A DNA stretch of 64,000 nucleotides from FEN-1279 sp964400285 (GCA_964400285.1 CAYNTK010000001.1:310001-374000); one strand, 5' to 3'; shown: positions 36,647 through 45,942, numbered from the stretch's first letter. A program made the numbers and translations. Notes: generated by a model not told the origin, from the sequence alone.

Positions 36647-37816
36647 TTATTTCAGTATTACCATTTTCTTTACGCTAACAAATCCATTAGCTACAAAGCA
36701 ATAGTAATAGATACCACTTGCGAGTGGATGTTCGTTTAAAGAAAATGATTTTTCATATTCACCAGGAGTAAGTGGTTCACTGAACACTACCACTTCCTGA
36801 CGACCAAGCACATCATAAAGACTAAGGGTAACTGGTCCTGTCTCTTTTATTTTAAACTTGAATTTTGTATTACTGTTAAAAGGATTTGGATAATTTTGTT
36901 CGATTGAATAACCACTTGGAGTATTCTCAGAAATTTTTCTAACTCCGTCAATTACATTAATCATTTTGAAATTAGGTCGCATATTCACGACAGAGCCGCT
37001 ATCGAGTGTGCATCCATTGCTAAAATCTTTATGCCTATGCCAGACTTTATTCGTAGCTGCAGTGGAATAAAACATCAAGTTAACAGGTAATGGTGTAGAC
37101 AAATGATAGCATATATCAATTAGCAAATTTTTATTAATATCCCAAATAAATTGCGGATTTAGACCAATTCCTTTCCAACCTGGAGGCGAGTAAAATTGAA
37201 TCGTTTGATTGTTTAAAACTGTTGTTAATCCAGAATCAATAAATTTTGTTAAAATTGTATCGGTAACACTTTTCATTCTAATTGTAACATTATTTACACT
37301 ATATGTTGTATTGCCATTATAATAAAAATATATTGCCCAAATATATCCCAAGTTACAATAACCTACCATTTCACTTTTCTTATATAGTATTTGAGTTCGC
37401 GAATCAGTATAAGTAGTATAAAATGGATAAGGAGAGGAAATGGAATCTGTTCCAACAGTGCAATCAAATGAAGAAGTAGTAATTGCCCAAATGACATTAG
37501 AATAATCAGAATTACCGTTAGAATTATATGCACAAACTCTGTAATAATATTTTGTGTGATATAATAATCCAATATCAGAATAAGAATTAACATTTTGCGG
37601 TAATAATTTAATAATATTCCAATTGATACCATCAGTGCTTCTTTCGAGTTTGTAACCGATTTCATTAGTTGAATTATCTTCCCATTTTATACTAACTGCA
37701 CTTGAGAATACAAAATCTATAGATAAGTTAGTTGGTGCTAAAGGAATTTGTGAATATGTTATTTTAAAAGATAAAATCGCAGTAATAACGGTGAGTAAAA
37801 AAAATAATTTACGCAT
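36647..37816 (-). CDS. Secreted FN3-domain protein with T9SS sorting domain
   Basis: 389 residues. A signal peptide ends near 'KITYSQ'. A fibronectin type III domain (~26-112) has 'APTNLSI', 'SVSIKWEDNSTNEIGYKLER' style strands and 'YYYRVCAYNSNGNSDYS'. A beta-sandwich region of unknown type (~115-290) follows, with 'YYNGNTTYSVNNVTIRMKS'. The type A sorting domain runs from 'SIEQNYPNPFNSN' to 'VSVKKMVILK'. It is exported through T9SS and probably displayed or released; no catalytic motif was seen. A textbook ribosome site, AGGAGGT (37820-37826), supports the ATG at 37816. Confidence 0.85.
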   Translation of the reverse strand: MRKLFFLLTVITAILSFKITYSQIPLAPTNLSIDFVFSSAVSIKWEDNSTNEIGYKLERSTDGINWNIIKLLPQNVNSYSDIGLLYHTKYYYRVCAYNSNGNSDYSNVIWAITTSSFDCTVGTDSISSPYPFYTTYTDSRTQILYKKSEMVGYCNLGYIWAIYFYYNGNTTYSVNNVTIRMKSVTDTILTKFIDSGLTTVLNNQTIQFYSPPGWKGIGLNPQFIWDINKNLLIDICYHLSTPLPVNLMFYSTAATNKVWHRHKDFSNGCTLDSGSVVNMRPNFKMINVIDGVRKISENTPSGYSIEQNYPNPFNSNTKFKFKIKETGPVTLSLYDVLGRQEVVVFSEPLTPGEYEKSFSLNEHPLASGIYYYCFVANGFVSVKKMVILK

Positions 37817-37819
37817 ATT

Positions 37820-37826
37820 ACCTCCT
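37820..37826 (-). promoter_or_regulatory. Strong Shine-Dalgarno AGGAGGT
   Basis: A complete AGGAGGT four bases before the ATG of the FN3 T9SS cargo gene on the minus strand. Most genes here have weak or no Shine-Dalgarno, so this suggests high translation of the cargo and fixes its start. Confidence 0.7.
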
Positions 37827-38029
37827 AATTTATTTTTATAATTATAAAAAACTTCTATAATAGAAGCAAGTGATTAAATATAAGAATTTTTAACTATTAT
37901 CATAGAAATTTAAAAGAATATGAGGTATTTTTTGTTAAAAACAAAACGTTTTTACGAAAAATACTGTTTATTTTTTTGATTGTAAAAAAACATTAATATA
38001 AATTATATAATTCAAAAAGGAAAAATAAT

Positions 38030-38362
38030 ATGGCAATAATGATAACATCCGAATGCATTAATTGCGGAGCGTGTGAACCAGAATGTCCTAATACAGCGAT
38101 ATATGAAGGTGGAGCACAATGGAGTCTCGCAGGGAAAACTTACGGTGAAGGAGATGCAGCACCTTCTGGAGCAGAAGGTTTTTTCTCGAATGATTTTTTC
38201 TATATTGTTCCCGATAAATGCACTGAATGTAAAGGATTTCACGAAGAACCACAATGTGCTGCAGTTTGTCCTGTTGACTGTTGTGTCCCAGACCCAAATC
38301 ATATTGAAGATGAAGAAACTTTGCTAAAAAGAAAAGAATATCTTGACGGATTGGGACGATAG
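38030..38362 (+). CDS. 2[4Fe-4S] ferredoxin, Chlorobium/alvin type
   Basis: 110 residues. The first cluster motif is 'CINCGACEPECP'. The second is the extended 'CTECKGFHEEPQCAAVCP' with a further cysteine in 'VDCC', the arrangement of alvin-type ferredoxins with a very low-potential cluster. A ~30-residue insert lies between the two halves and a C-terminal helix follows ('DEETLLKRKEYLDGLG'). It is a small soluble electron carrier, able in principle to feed low-potential acceptors such as the activase protein encoded elsewhere in the window. An AAAGGA ribosome site precedes the ATG. Monocistronic. Confidence 0.95.
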   Translation: MAIMITSECINCGACEPECPNTAIYEGGAQWSLAGKTYGEGDAAPSGAEGFFSNDFFYIVPDKCTECKGFHEEPQCAAVCPVDCCVPDPNHIEDEETLLKRKEYLDGLGR

Positions 38363-38414
38363 TTTTTCTAATACAATAAAGTTAAAAGCTTTAGAAAAAA
38401 AATACTAAATTATT

Positions 38415-39080
38415 TTAGTTATTCGAATTAGTATTTTCGATTTTATCCAAAGTTTCAAGGGTATTTTTTGTTAAAGGAGTGTTTTCTTGTATCTTGAGGT
38501 TTAGATTTTCTGGATTTGATAGTGGTTCGACCACAGTTTCTTTAGGATGGAATATTTTTCTATAGCCAATAATAATCAAAATAAAGCCAGCGGTAATAGC
38601 AATATCTGCAACATTAAATATAGGCCAGGAATAAAAAACTTTACCGAAGATTTTTATATCAGGGATATTTATTTGAAAGAAATCAACAACATTTCCGGAA
38701 AGTAATTTGTCCGTTCCATAGATTACCCCGTGAAAAATTCTATCGAGTAAATTTCCAATAGCACCACCTAAAATTAATGCTAATGAAAATCTTAAATAAA
38801 ACGATTCTTTTCTATTTTTGTATATGAAATAAATAATTAATATACTTGCAAAAATTGTGAAAACAGAACGAATTGGTTTACTGCCTATTTCCATTCCAAA
38901 AGCCATTCCGGGATTTTCAATATAGGTAAGACGGAAAAGATTATCTATGATACTAATGCTCGAGCCCTGACGCATTCCGTTAATTGTAATTCCGAGAAAA
39001 GGTATATTAATTCCTTTTACCAAAAATTTACTTATCTGGTCGATAATTACAATAAATAAAGAAAAATATAAAATTCGCAA
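38415..39080 (-). CDS. lspA: Lipoprotein signal peptidase LspA
   Basis: 221 residues with four membrane helices. It removes signal peptides from lipoproteins after lipid modification. The aspartic protease dyad is in 'VVDFFQINI' and 'FNVADIAITAG', with 'GAIGNLLDR' and 'YIENPGMAFG' as further family blocks. It has a ~45-residue hydrophilic C-terminal extension beyond the usual end. The start is TTG at 39078-39080. It lies 6 bases after dksA. Confidence 0.94.
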   Translation of the reverse strand: MRILYFSLFIVIIDQISKFLVKGINIPFLGITINGMRQGSSISIIDNLFRLTYIENPGMAFGMEIGSKPIRSVFTIFASILIIYFIYKNRKESFYLRFSLALILGGAIGNLLDRIFHGVIYGTDKLLSGNVVDFFQINIPDIKIFGKVFYSWPIFNVADIAITAGFILIIIGYRKIFHPKETVVEPLSNPENLNLKIQENTPLTKNTLETLDKIENTNSNN

Positions 39081-39086
39081 GATTAA

Positions 39087-39743
39087 TTATCCTCTAAGAT
39101 TTTTACATTCGATGCAGTGCTGTGTAATTGGAACCAATTCTAATCTTTCTTTTGGGATTAAGGGACAGGTATCGCAAAGATATTTTGGTTCTTCTATACA
39201 ATCAATGCATAAACCATACGTTCCTTGGTCTATTCTTGTTAAAGCTTCCTGAATGTAGCCTAAATATTTTTCATCTCTTTGGACAAACATATAATTTTTT
39301 TCTCTTTCCATCTCGTCTGTTCCTTGTTCAGCCATATGTGTCGAGTAAGTCAAATTTTCGCCAACATAATCACCAGATTCATCATCGACGAGAGACTTCA
39401 TATTTGCTTTAGCACTTTCAAGGATAGCTTTTCTTTCGGCAAGAAGGATTTCTTTAAAGTGTTGTAATTCATTTGCAGTATATCTTGTCTTTGTTTTTCT
39501 TGCGGGCTTTTTCTTTTTCGCAATAATAACTTTTTTCTCAACCTTTTTCGATTTTGTCTTTGTCGGTTTTAAAATCTTTTTCGATTTTACTGTTTTAGCT
39601 TTTGGTTTAGCTTTTACAGATTTAGATTTCAAAGATTTTGTTTTAACCGATTTTACCTTTTTGGGTTTTTGCAAAACCTTTTTTTTAGGTTTAGTTACGG
39701 CTTTTTTCGTTGCCTTTTTTTTATTTGGTGTCTTTTTTTTCAT
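39087..39743 (-). CDS. DksA/TraR zinc-finger protein with histone-like Lys-rich N terminus
   Basis: 218 residues. Residues 1-~87 are a low-complexity stretch made almost only of Lys, Val, Thr, Ser and Pro, like histone H1 tails. A DksA-like coiled coil follows (~88-170, 'ELQHFKEILLAERKAILESA' and on). The C4 zinc finger uses C179/C182 ('CIDC') and C210/C213 ('CIEC'), with two more cysteines at C190/C193. DksA proteins bind RNA polymerase in its secondary channel and act with ppGpp. The basic tail may add DNA or RNA binding, which is inference. An AAGGAG ribosome site precedes the ATG. It sits between ileS and lspA. Confidence 0.88.
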   Translation of the reverse strand: MKKKTPNKKKATKKAVTKPKKKVLQKPKKVKSVKTKSLKSKSVKAKPKAKTVKSKKILKPTKTKSKKVEKKVIIAKKKKPARKTKTRYTANELQHFKEILLAERKAILESAKANMKSLVDDESGDYVGENLTYSTHMAEQGTDEMEREKNYMFVQRDEKYLGYIQEALTRIDQGTYGLCIDCIEEPKYLCDTCPLIPKERLELVPITQHCIECKNLRG

Positions 39744-39763
39744 AATCGCTCCTTGAAATTCTT

Positions 39764-42700
39764 TTATTTAATTTTTTTTATATAAAATTTGCAGGGGATA
39801 TCATTTATTTCAGTTTCGAAAAAATCTATCCCGTTTTCTTTTACCTCGATTAAATTTTCACAATTAATTTCATTTTTAATGTTTGTGAAATTTTTGTTTA
39901 TTGCATTTAATATAATAGAATCTGTCTTAATCATAACATCAATTTTATCATTAATGTTGTAGCTTTTTAATTTTCTAAAATTCTGTATCCTATTAACGAA
40001 TTCACGCGAGATACCTTCATCTATAAGTTCTTTGTCGAGTTTAGTATCGAGTGCTATAGTTAAATTATTATCCGATTCTACTATCCATCCTTCAATGTTT
40101 TCCGTAAATACTTCGACATCTTCGATGTTTATATTGTATGAATCTTTATTAATATTAGAATTTTTTTCTAAATATGTTATTTCATCGTGTGTCAGGTTTA
40201 TTATAATTTGCTGAACTTTTTTTACATCCTTTCCAAATTTCGGTCCAATCGATTTAAAATTGGGTTTTGTTTTTTTCTTTATTATATCTGAATCACCTTC
40301 AATAATTTTTAATTCTTTTACATTAACTTCTTCGAGAATTATATCTTTTACTTTGTTTAAATTATTTTTTTCTGTATCACTTAATACTGGAATTAAAAGT
40401 TGTCTTAAGGGTTGTCTAACTTTTAAGTTATTTTTTACTCTAACTGCTCGAACTAAATTTACAACTCTTTGAGCTAAATTCATTTGTTCTTCAAGTTGTA
40501 AATCGATTAAATTTTCATTGTATTTTGAATACTCTGATAAATGAATTGATTCTGAATTATCGCATAAATCACGGTATAGCTTTTCTGTAATAAATGGTGA
40601 AACGGGAGCCAACATCATAAGAATTTCATATAAACATTCATATAAAGTTTGAAAAGCAGAAGTGCTATCTTTTATATCATCTGGATTTCTAAATCTTTTT
40701 CTATTTCTTCTAACATACCAATTCGAAAGTTCATCAATAGTGAAATCCGAAAGCAACCTACAGGCTTTTGTAATTTCATAATTATCCATCATTTCCATAA
40801 AGTCTTTTTTTAACGAATTTAACTTTGAAATTATCCATCTGTCAATTTCTTTTCTATCCTTTACAGGTTGAATTTTGACATTTGAATAATCGAATTCATT
40901 AATGTTAGCATACATCACAAAAAACTTATATGTGTTTATGAGAGTGTCGAAAAATTTATTTTTAATTTCAATCAGGTCATCTTCATTAAATAATTTTGAT
41001 TTCCAAATAGGCGTTGCTGCAACCAGATACCACCTTAAAATATCTGCACCAAATTTATCGAAAATGTCGAATGGATTAACAGCATTTCCGAGTGATTTAC
41101 TCATCTTTTTACCATATTTATCCAAAACGTGCCCATTTACAACAAGGTTTTTATAGGCAGGTTTATTAAAAAGAAAAGTTCCGATTGCGTGTAGTGAATA
41201 AAACCAACCTCGTGTTTGGTCAACTCCTTCAGCAATGAAATCTGCAGGATAGTTTTCTTCAAAATATTTTTGATTTTCGAATGGGTAATGAAATTGTGCA
41301 AAAGGCATCGAGCCGCTATCGAACCAGCAGTCAATTACTTCCGAAATCCTTTGCATTTCATATCCTGATTCCGATTTTAGTTTTATTCCATCAATATATG
41401 GTTTGTGTAAATCGAGATTTTCATTTTTATAAACTTCATCAAAATTGATAGCTTTTCTTTTTAGCTCTTCTATACTTCCGATACATTCGAAATGCTCTAT
41501 CCCTTTTTCATCTTTGTAAAACCAAATTGGAAGGGGAGTTCCCCAAAATCTATTTCTCGAAATAGCCCAGTCTTTATTTTCTTCGAGCCAGTTTCCAAAT
41601 CTTCCAGTCCCAAACTCTTCGGGATTCCAGTTTATTTCCTTATTCAGGGCTATCATTTTATCTTTATAGTCGGTAGTTTTTATAAACCAAGAGTCAGTTG
41701 CATAATACATAAGAGGGACTTTATGCCTCCAGCAATGCGGATATGAGTGAGTGAACATTTCCTTTTTAAAAAGCCTACCTGTTTCTTTAAGTTTTTCAAT
41801 AATTTTAGGGTCAGCATCTTTAAAATTCATATCTGTAATAAAATCTGCTTCAGGTTTGAAATGTCCACTTCTTTTGACAGCTTGTAAAAGTGGTAAGTCA
41901 TATTTCAATCCAATATTATAATCATCTTCACCAAATGCAGGTGCGATGTGAACTATTCCAGTCCCATCTTCCATAGTTACGAAATCACCTAAGGTAACAT
42001 AATAAGCTTTTTTCTCGAGCTTGAAGAAATCAAACAAAGGTTCATATTCAATGTTCTCAAGTTCTTTACCTATAAAAGATTGTAATATTGTAAATGGTTT
42101 TTCATCTTTCGAAGGAAATAATTTTGATGAGCAGAGTTTTTTTGCAAGAATTAATCTATCATTATTAATAGTTTCGATTAAAACATACTCTTCGTCAGGG
42201 TTTACGCAAAGAGCCACGTTTGAAGGCAATGTCCAAGGAGTCGTTGTCCAGACAAGAAAATCTGTATTTTTAAATTTTTCGGATTTAATTTTAAATTTTA
42301 CATAAATAGAGGGTTCTTTTAATTCCATATAACCCTGTGCAACTTCGTGAGAAGATAATGGAGATTCACAAATCGGGCAGAAAGGTTGAATTTTAAACCC
42401 TTTATATATTAAACCCGCATCGAAAAATTTTTTTAATGCCCACCAAACCGATTCTATATATTCGTTATGGAACGTAACATAAGCATCGTCTAAATTTATC
42501 CAATATCCCATTCTTCTGGTCAATTCTTCCCATTGTTCCAAATAAGTAAAAATTGATTCTTTACAAGCATTGTTAAATTCTACTGCACCGTATTTATAAA
42601 TTTCATCTTTAGATTTAAAACCAAGTTTTTTTTCAACTTCTACTTCTACAGGTAACCCGTGAGTATCCCAACCAGCTTTTCTGTGAACTTGGTATCCCTG

Positions 42701-42922
42701 CATTGTTTTATATCTGCAAACTATATCTTTTACAGTTCTGGATATAACGTGATGAATTCCAGGCATACCATTAGCAGTTGGAGGTCCTTCATAAAATGTA
42801 TAATATTTTTTGTCATCTTTTAACGAAATACTCTTTTCGAAAATATTATTTTCTTTCCAAAAAGATAATATTTCTTTTTCTATTTCGGGTAAACTAATAT
42901 TTTCTCTGAAACTTTTATACAT
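39764..42922 (-). CDS. ileS: Isoleucyl-tRNA synthetase, clade-2 (eukaryote/actinobacterial) type
   Basis: 1052 residues, class I synthetase. The HIGH-like motif is 'PTANGMPGIHHVISRTVKD' (48-66) and the second is 'KKMSKSLGN'. 'GWDTHGLPVEVEVEKKLG' and the editing domain 'TTPWTLPSNVALCVNP' with 'HIAPAFGEDDY' are present. The 'PTANGxPGxHH' form and the C-terminal layout match the second IleRS clade found in eukaryotic cytoplasm and in some bacteria such as Mycobacterium, members of which are often naturally mupirocin-tolerant. It heads the ileS-dksA-lspA group. Confidence 0.95.
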   Translation of the reverse strand: MYKSFRENISLPEIEKEILSFWKENNIFEKSISLKDDKKYYTFYEGPPTANGMPGIHHVISRTVKDIVCRYKTMQGYQVHRKAGWDTHGLPVEVEVEKKLGFKSKDEIYKYGAVEFNNACKESIFTYLEQWEELTRRMGYWINLDDAYVTFHNEYIESVWWALKKFFDAGLIYKGFKIQPFCPICESPLSSHEVAQGYMELKEPSIYVKFKIKSEKFKNTDFLVWTTTPWTLPSNVALCVNPDEEYVLIETINNDRLILAKKLCSSKLFPSKDEKPFTILQSFIGKELENIEYEPLFDFFKLEKKAYYVTLGDFVTMEDGTGIVHIAPAFGEDDYNIGLKYDLPLLQAVKRSGHFKPEADFITDMNFKDADPKIIEKLKETGRLFKKEMFTHSYPHCWRHKVPLMYYATDSWFIKTTDYKDKMIALNKEINWNPEEFGTGRFGNWLEENKDWAISRNRFWGTPLPIWFYKDEKGIEHFECIGSIEELKRKAINFDEVYKNENLDLHKPYIDGIKLKSESGYEMQRISEVIDCWFDSGSMPFAQFHYPFENQKYFEENYPADFIAEGVDQTRGWFYSLHAIGTFLFNKPAYKNLVVNGHVLDKYGKKMSKSLGNAVNPFDIFDKFGADILRWYLVAATPIWKSKLFNEDDLIEIKNKFFDTLINTYKFFVMYANINEFDYSNVKIQPVKDRKEIDRWIISKLNSLKKDFMEMMDNYEITKACRLLSDFTIDELSNWYVRRNRKRFRNPDDIKDSTSAFQTLYECLYEILMMLAPVSPFITEKLYRDLCDNSESIHLSEYSKYNENLIDLQLEEQMNLAQRVVNLVRAVRVKNNLKVRQPLRQLLIPVLSDTEKNNLNKVKDIILEEVNVKELKIIEGDSDIIKKKTKPNFKSIGPKFGKDVKKVQQIIINLTHDEITYLEKNSNINKDSYNINIEDVEVFTENIEGWIVESDNNLTIALDTKLDKELIDEGISREFVNRIQNFRKLKSYNINDKIDVMIKTDSIILNAINKNFTNIKNEINCENLIEVKENGIDFFETEINDIPCKFYIKKIK

Positions 42923-43085
42923 TTATTATGTGCAAAATATTACTAAAATAAACATTAAAGTTATGAAAATATTAGTATATTATCAATGTATATTGGTAGG
43001 CAAGAAATTTGGAAAAAATGCTAAATGGATAATAAAATAAAGGTTTTATAAGAGTTTTAATATGATTTTTTTTTGCGTATTTAAA

Positions 43086-43520
43086 TTATTTTTCTCTTCT
43101 ATTTACAAACAATTTTCTTAAATTTTTTTGAAAAATTATCGATTGAGCTATTTGTTTTGGAGTAAGAAATTTTTGTAATTCAGAAATAAAGTCTTTTCTT
43201 GCTTTTATAATTTTACTATCAATTTCGATTAATTCTTCAATTTTATTCATAACATCTTTTGAATCTGGATTTTCCTCGATAGATTTCATAATTTCTCTTT
43301 TATTTTTATTGTATTCGACGATGAGTTTGATTTGTTCATTATATAGTTTTGTAAATTTTTCGGCAGTTATTTCATCTATTTCGAGTTTCTTCATTAGTTT
43401 TTCCTTTATAACTTTTCTGAGTTTATGTTTGGAACCTATATTTAGTGTATCTTCTTGTGAATATACGGAAAAACTAAATCCAAAAATAAAAATTAATAAT
43501 ATTAATAATTTAGTATGCAT
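43086..43520 (-). CDS. Spy/CpxP-like small periplasmic protein
   Basis: 144 residues with a clear signal peptide ('LLILLIFIFGFSFSVYSQ'). The mature part is all-helical and charged, with 'LEIDEITAEKFTKLYNEQIK' and, near the end, 'LTPKQIAQSIIFQ', resembling the LTxxQ motif of Spy/CpxP periplasmic stress proteins. It lies 10 bases after the anti-sigma gene and so is probably a target or modulator of that sigma unit. Chaperone activity is inferred from fold resemblance only. Confidence 0.65.
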   Translation of the reverse strand: MHTKLLILLIFIFGFSFSVYSQEDTLNIGSKHKLRKVIKEKLMKKLEIDEITAEKFTKLYNEQIKLIVEYNKNKREIMKSIEENPDSKDVMNKIEELIEIDSKIIKARKDFISELQKFLTPKQIAQSIIFQKNLRKLFVNRREK

Positions 43521-43530
43521 AAATTTATTT

Positions 43531-44232
43531 TTAAAGGTTACTATTTTTTATTTTATCGATTAAATTATTTTGTTCTTCTGAAGTCATTTTTTCGAATTTA
43601 TTATCGAAATTTAAATCGTCATCTGAAAAAAATATTTCTTCCTCTGAATAAGTATCATTTATATCAAAAATGAAGTCTTCATTTTTAATTGAGATTTTTT
43701 TTCCATAATCTCGAGACTTGATATTATTTTTGTATGTATTTTCATTTTTTGAATTGATTATTTCTTCTTTGTTCTCGCTTTTCGGTTCTGAATCATTTTT
43801 GGAAGAAAAATTTTTATCATCACTGTAATTTAATTCTTTGATAACTATTTGCGAATCATTATTCAGATTATTAATGTATTCGTTATTTTTAAAAATTGTT
43901 TTATATCCAATAAAGAATAAAATAATTGTTACAACAGGGACGACATATTTCCAAAATTTTGATAAGTTAAAACCTAATTTATAAGATTTTGAATTTTCAT
44001 ATATTTTTTCATTTAATTTCGGGAGGAAATTATTAAAATAATTTGTGGGTGGTTCAGAAAATTCTAATTTTTTTAAATTAACAAAGGTTGAATTTAATGA
44101 ATCAAATTCTTTTTTAAAGTTTTGGTTTGTTGAAATTTCATACTCGATAGCTTTTATTAGTTCATTGTCATCGATTTTTTTGTTTATATAATCAGGAAGA
44201 TTTTCTAACAATTGTTCTTTAGTATATTCCAT
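43531..44232 (-). CDS. Single-pass anti-sigma factor-like protein
   Basis: 233 residues from the ATG at 44232; a longer frame reaching into the sigma gene is less likely. The cytoplasmic N terminus (~1-90) opens 'MEYTKEQLLENLPDYINKKI', like the anti-sigma domain of ECF partners. One transmembrane helix lies at ~93-112, and an Asn/Asp/Glu-rich periplasmic part follows. No zinc-binding HxxxCxxC is present. Position 7 bases after an ECF sigma gene supports the role; sequence alone is weak. Confidence 0.72.
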   Translation of the reverse strand: MEYTKEQLLENLPDYINKKIDDNELIKAIEYEISTNQNFKKEFDSLNSTFVNLKKLEFSEPPTNYFNNFLPKLNEKIYENSKSYKLGFNLSKFWKYVVPVVTIILFFIGYKTIFKNNEYINNLNNDSQIVIKELNYSDDKNFSSKNDSEPKSENKEEIINSKNENTYKNNIKSRDYGKKISIKNEDFIFDINDTYSEEEIFFSDDDLNFDNKFEKMTSEEQNNLIDKIKNSNL

Positions 44233-44239
44233 TTTTATA

Positions 44240-44821
44240 TTAATAAATTTTATTTTTTTCTTTTTGTAAAAAAGACTGAATTTTCTTAAACGCATGAAAA
44301 TAATTTGCTTTTAAACCACCAACAGTAGTATCTAAAATCGAAGCAATCTCATCATAACTTAATTCTTCGTAAAATCTTAAAGTAAAAACTGCTTTCTGCT
44401 GTTCGGGTAATGTTTGAATAGCTCTTTTTATTATTTTTTCGTTTAGTTGATTATCGAAAATTTCTTCAGAATTTTTTTCATCGGATTTAATTTCAGTAAC
44501 ATTAGAATCGTGATTCTTTATGTATTTTGCTATAACTTTGTTTTTTTTTAAGTGATTTAAACAGATGTTTACTGAAATTCTATAAATATATGTAAAAAAG
44601 GTTGAATCCCCTCTAAAATTATTTAAACTATTATACAATTTCAGAAAAATTTCTTGAGTTAAATCATTTGCATCATCGTGGTCTAATACGAATCTCCGAA
44701 CTAACCAATAAATTCGACTTTGATATTTAAGAACGAGTATATTAAAAGCATTTTTATTCCCTTTTTTAAAGCTTTCAATTATATCTTTATCTTCGCTTTG
44801 TATGTTAATGATATCAGCCAA
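44240..44821 (-). CDS. ECF-type RNA polymerase sigma factor
   Basis: 193 residues. Region 2 has 'AFNILVLKYQSRIYWLVRRF' and the -10-binding 'DANDLTQEIFLKLYNSLNNF', then 'FTYIYRISVNICLNHLKK'. Region 4 has 'TLPEQQKAVFTLRFYEELSY' and the helix-turn-helix 'DEIASILDTTVGGLKANYFH'. It redirects RNA polymerase to a small regulon, probably in response to envelope stress sensed through the membrane anti-sigma protein encoded just after it. The start is TTG at 44819-44821. Confidence 0.92.
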   Translation of the reverse strand: MADIINIQSEDKDIIESFKKGNKNAFNILVLKYQSRIYWLVRRFVLDHDDANDLTQEIFLKLYNSLNNFRGDSTFFTYIYRISVNICLNHLKKNKVIAKYIKNHDSNVTEIKSDEKNSEEIFDNQLNEKIIKRAIQTLPEQQKAVFTLRFYEELSYDEIASILDTTVGGLKANYFHAFKKIQSFLQKEKNKIY

Positions 44822-44943
44822 TATTAATATTATTTGTTTGACAACTTTTAATATAATTTGGTTTAACTATTAAAAATTCACTTTTTATGCTGATTATATT
44901 ATACTGTTTTCTTAAATTATATCATCAAATATTAATTTAAGTC

Positions 44944-45942
44944 TTGATAAAACAAATTATTAAGAAAAAATATTATATAATTTTTATTTTAGCTGGCTTA
45001 TTAATACTTTTTTTTATTTTACAAGATAAAAAACAACCAGATAAAATATTATCTGAAATGGAAATAAAAAATACCGAAAAGGAAGTATTAATTACACCAA
45101 CTTTTAATAATTTTGAAAATGAGAAAAAATTTAATCCTAATGAAAAGTATTTATTAATAGTTAAAAACTTTGAAAATTTATTTTTAGATTGGGCTGAACT
45201 TTTTGATTATTTTACTGCAAATAAATCTTTGGTTGTCAAAACGAAACAAATAGATTCAGCAGGACTTGAAAATCTATCTATAAAAATTAAAAATGTTCCC
45301 GGAATAATTAATATTGGCAATGTTCAGGAATTAGTAGATGAATATGGTGATTTAATAAAATCGCATTGCACACATTATAATATCGATTGGAGATTAATAT
45401 TAGCATTAATACATCAGGAATCATTATTTAATTCGACAGCAGTATCAAGAGCAGGTGCTTTTGGACTGATGCAAATAATGCCACGAACAGGACAAGGACT
45501 ACAAAGCGAACTAAATCTCGAAGATACAAAAACACCACAGAATAATCTTATAGCAGGAATGTATTATTATGCAAAACTTGTTTCTTATTTTGAATTCACC
45601 GGAGATGAAAAATTCAAATTTGCACTTGCAGCTTATAATGCAGGTTTTGGACGAGTTATCGATGCTATGACAATCACTCATTATTTTGGTAAGGATTATA
45701 AATTTTGGGATAATGTTAAAGAATATTATCCTTATCTTTCATCAAAACAAGATTCAATCCAAGCATTAGTCTGGCCTCAAACCAAAAGACCTCCAAATGG
45801 AACACTTGATAACTGGATGGAACCTTATAAATATGTAGAATATGTATTGTTTTATTACGGAGAGTATAAAAAGTATTTTAAAAGCAATTTGCCAGAACCA
45901 AAAGTTAAAGAACAAAAAAAGAAAAAATCAAAAAAGAGGTAG
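44944..45942 (+). CDS. Membrane-anchored lytic transglycosylase (SLT domain, MltF-like)
   Basis: 332 residues. It has an N-terminal membrane anchor (~11-27), a short region of unknown fold (~60-120), and then the lysozyme-like SLT domain. The catalytic glutamate is in 'ALIHQESLFNSTAVS', with 'GAFGLMQIMPRTG' and 'ALAAYNAGFGRVIDAM'. It cleaves peptidoglycan glycan strands to 1,6-anhydro ends. The start is TTG at 44944; no ATG lies ahead of the anchor. A lysine-rich tail ends the protein. The aminotransferase gene starts one base after its stop. Confidence 0.88.
   Translation: MIKQIIKKKYYIIFILAGLLILFFILQDKKQPDKILSEMEIKNTEKEVLITPTFNNFENEKKFNPNEKYLLIVKNFENLFLDWAELFDYFTANKSLVVKTKQIDSAGLENLSIKIKNVPGIINIGNVQELVDEYGDLIKSHCTHYNIDWRLILALIHQESLFNSTAVSRAGAFGLMQIMPRTGQGLQSELNLEDTKTPQNNLIAGMYYYAKLVSYFEFTGDEKFKFALAAYNAGFGRVIDAMTITHYFGKDYKFWDNVKEYYPYLSSKQDSIQALVWPQTKRPPNGTLDNWMEPYKYVEYVLFYYGEYKKYFKSNLPEPKVKEQKKKKSKKR

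Noticed and set aside
37976..38011. Promoter-like TTGATT and TATAAA/TATAAT before the ferredoxin gene
   Set aside because: Spacings of 15 or 24 bases do not fit a standard promoter, and such hexamers are common by chance at this base composition.
38073..38327. Frame overlapping the ferredoxin gene on the same strand
   Set aside because: No family features; the ferredoxin frame has all cluster cysteines and a ribosome site.
38363..38407. Possible terminator between ferredoxin and lspA (TTTTTCTAA / TTAGAAAAA)
   Set aside because: Nine-base almost pure A/T stem with a 19-base loop; too weak to call, though it lies in the right place for convergent genes.
42810..43040. 76-residue plus-strand frame across the ileS start
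   Set aside because: Half of it is antisense to ileS and the rest is AT-rich intergenic sequence with no ribosome site or family match.
44233..44295. N-terminal extension of the anti-sigma factor
   Set aside because: It overlaps the end of the sigma factor gene and is a basic low-complexity stretch; the ATG at 44232 gives the family-like start.
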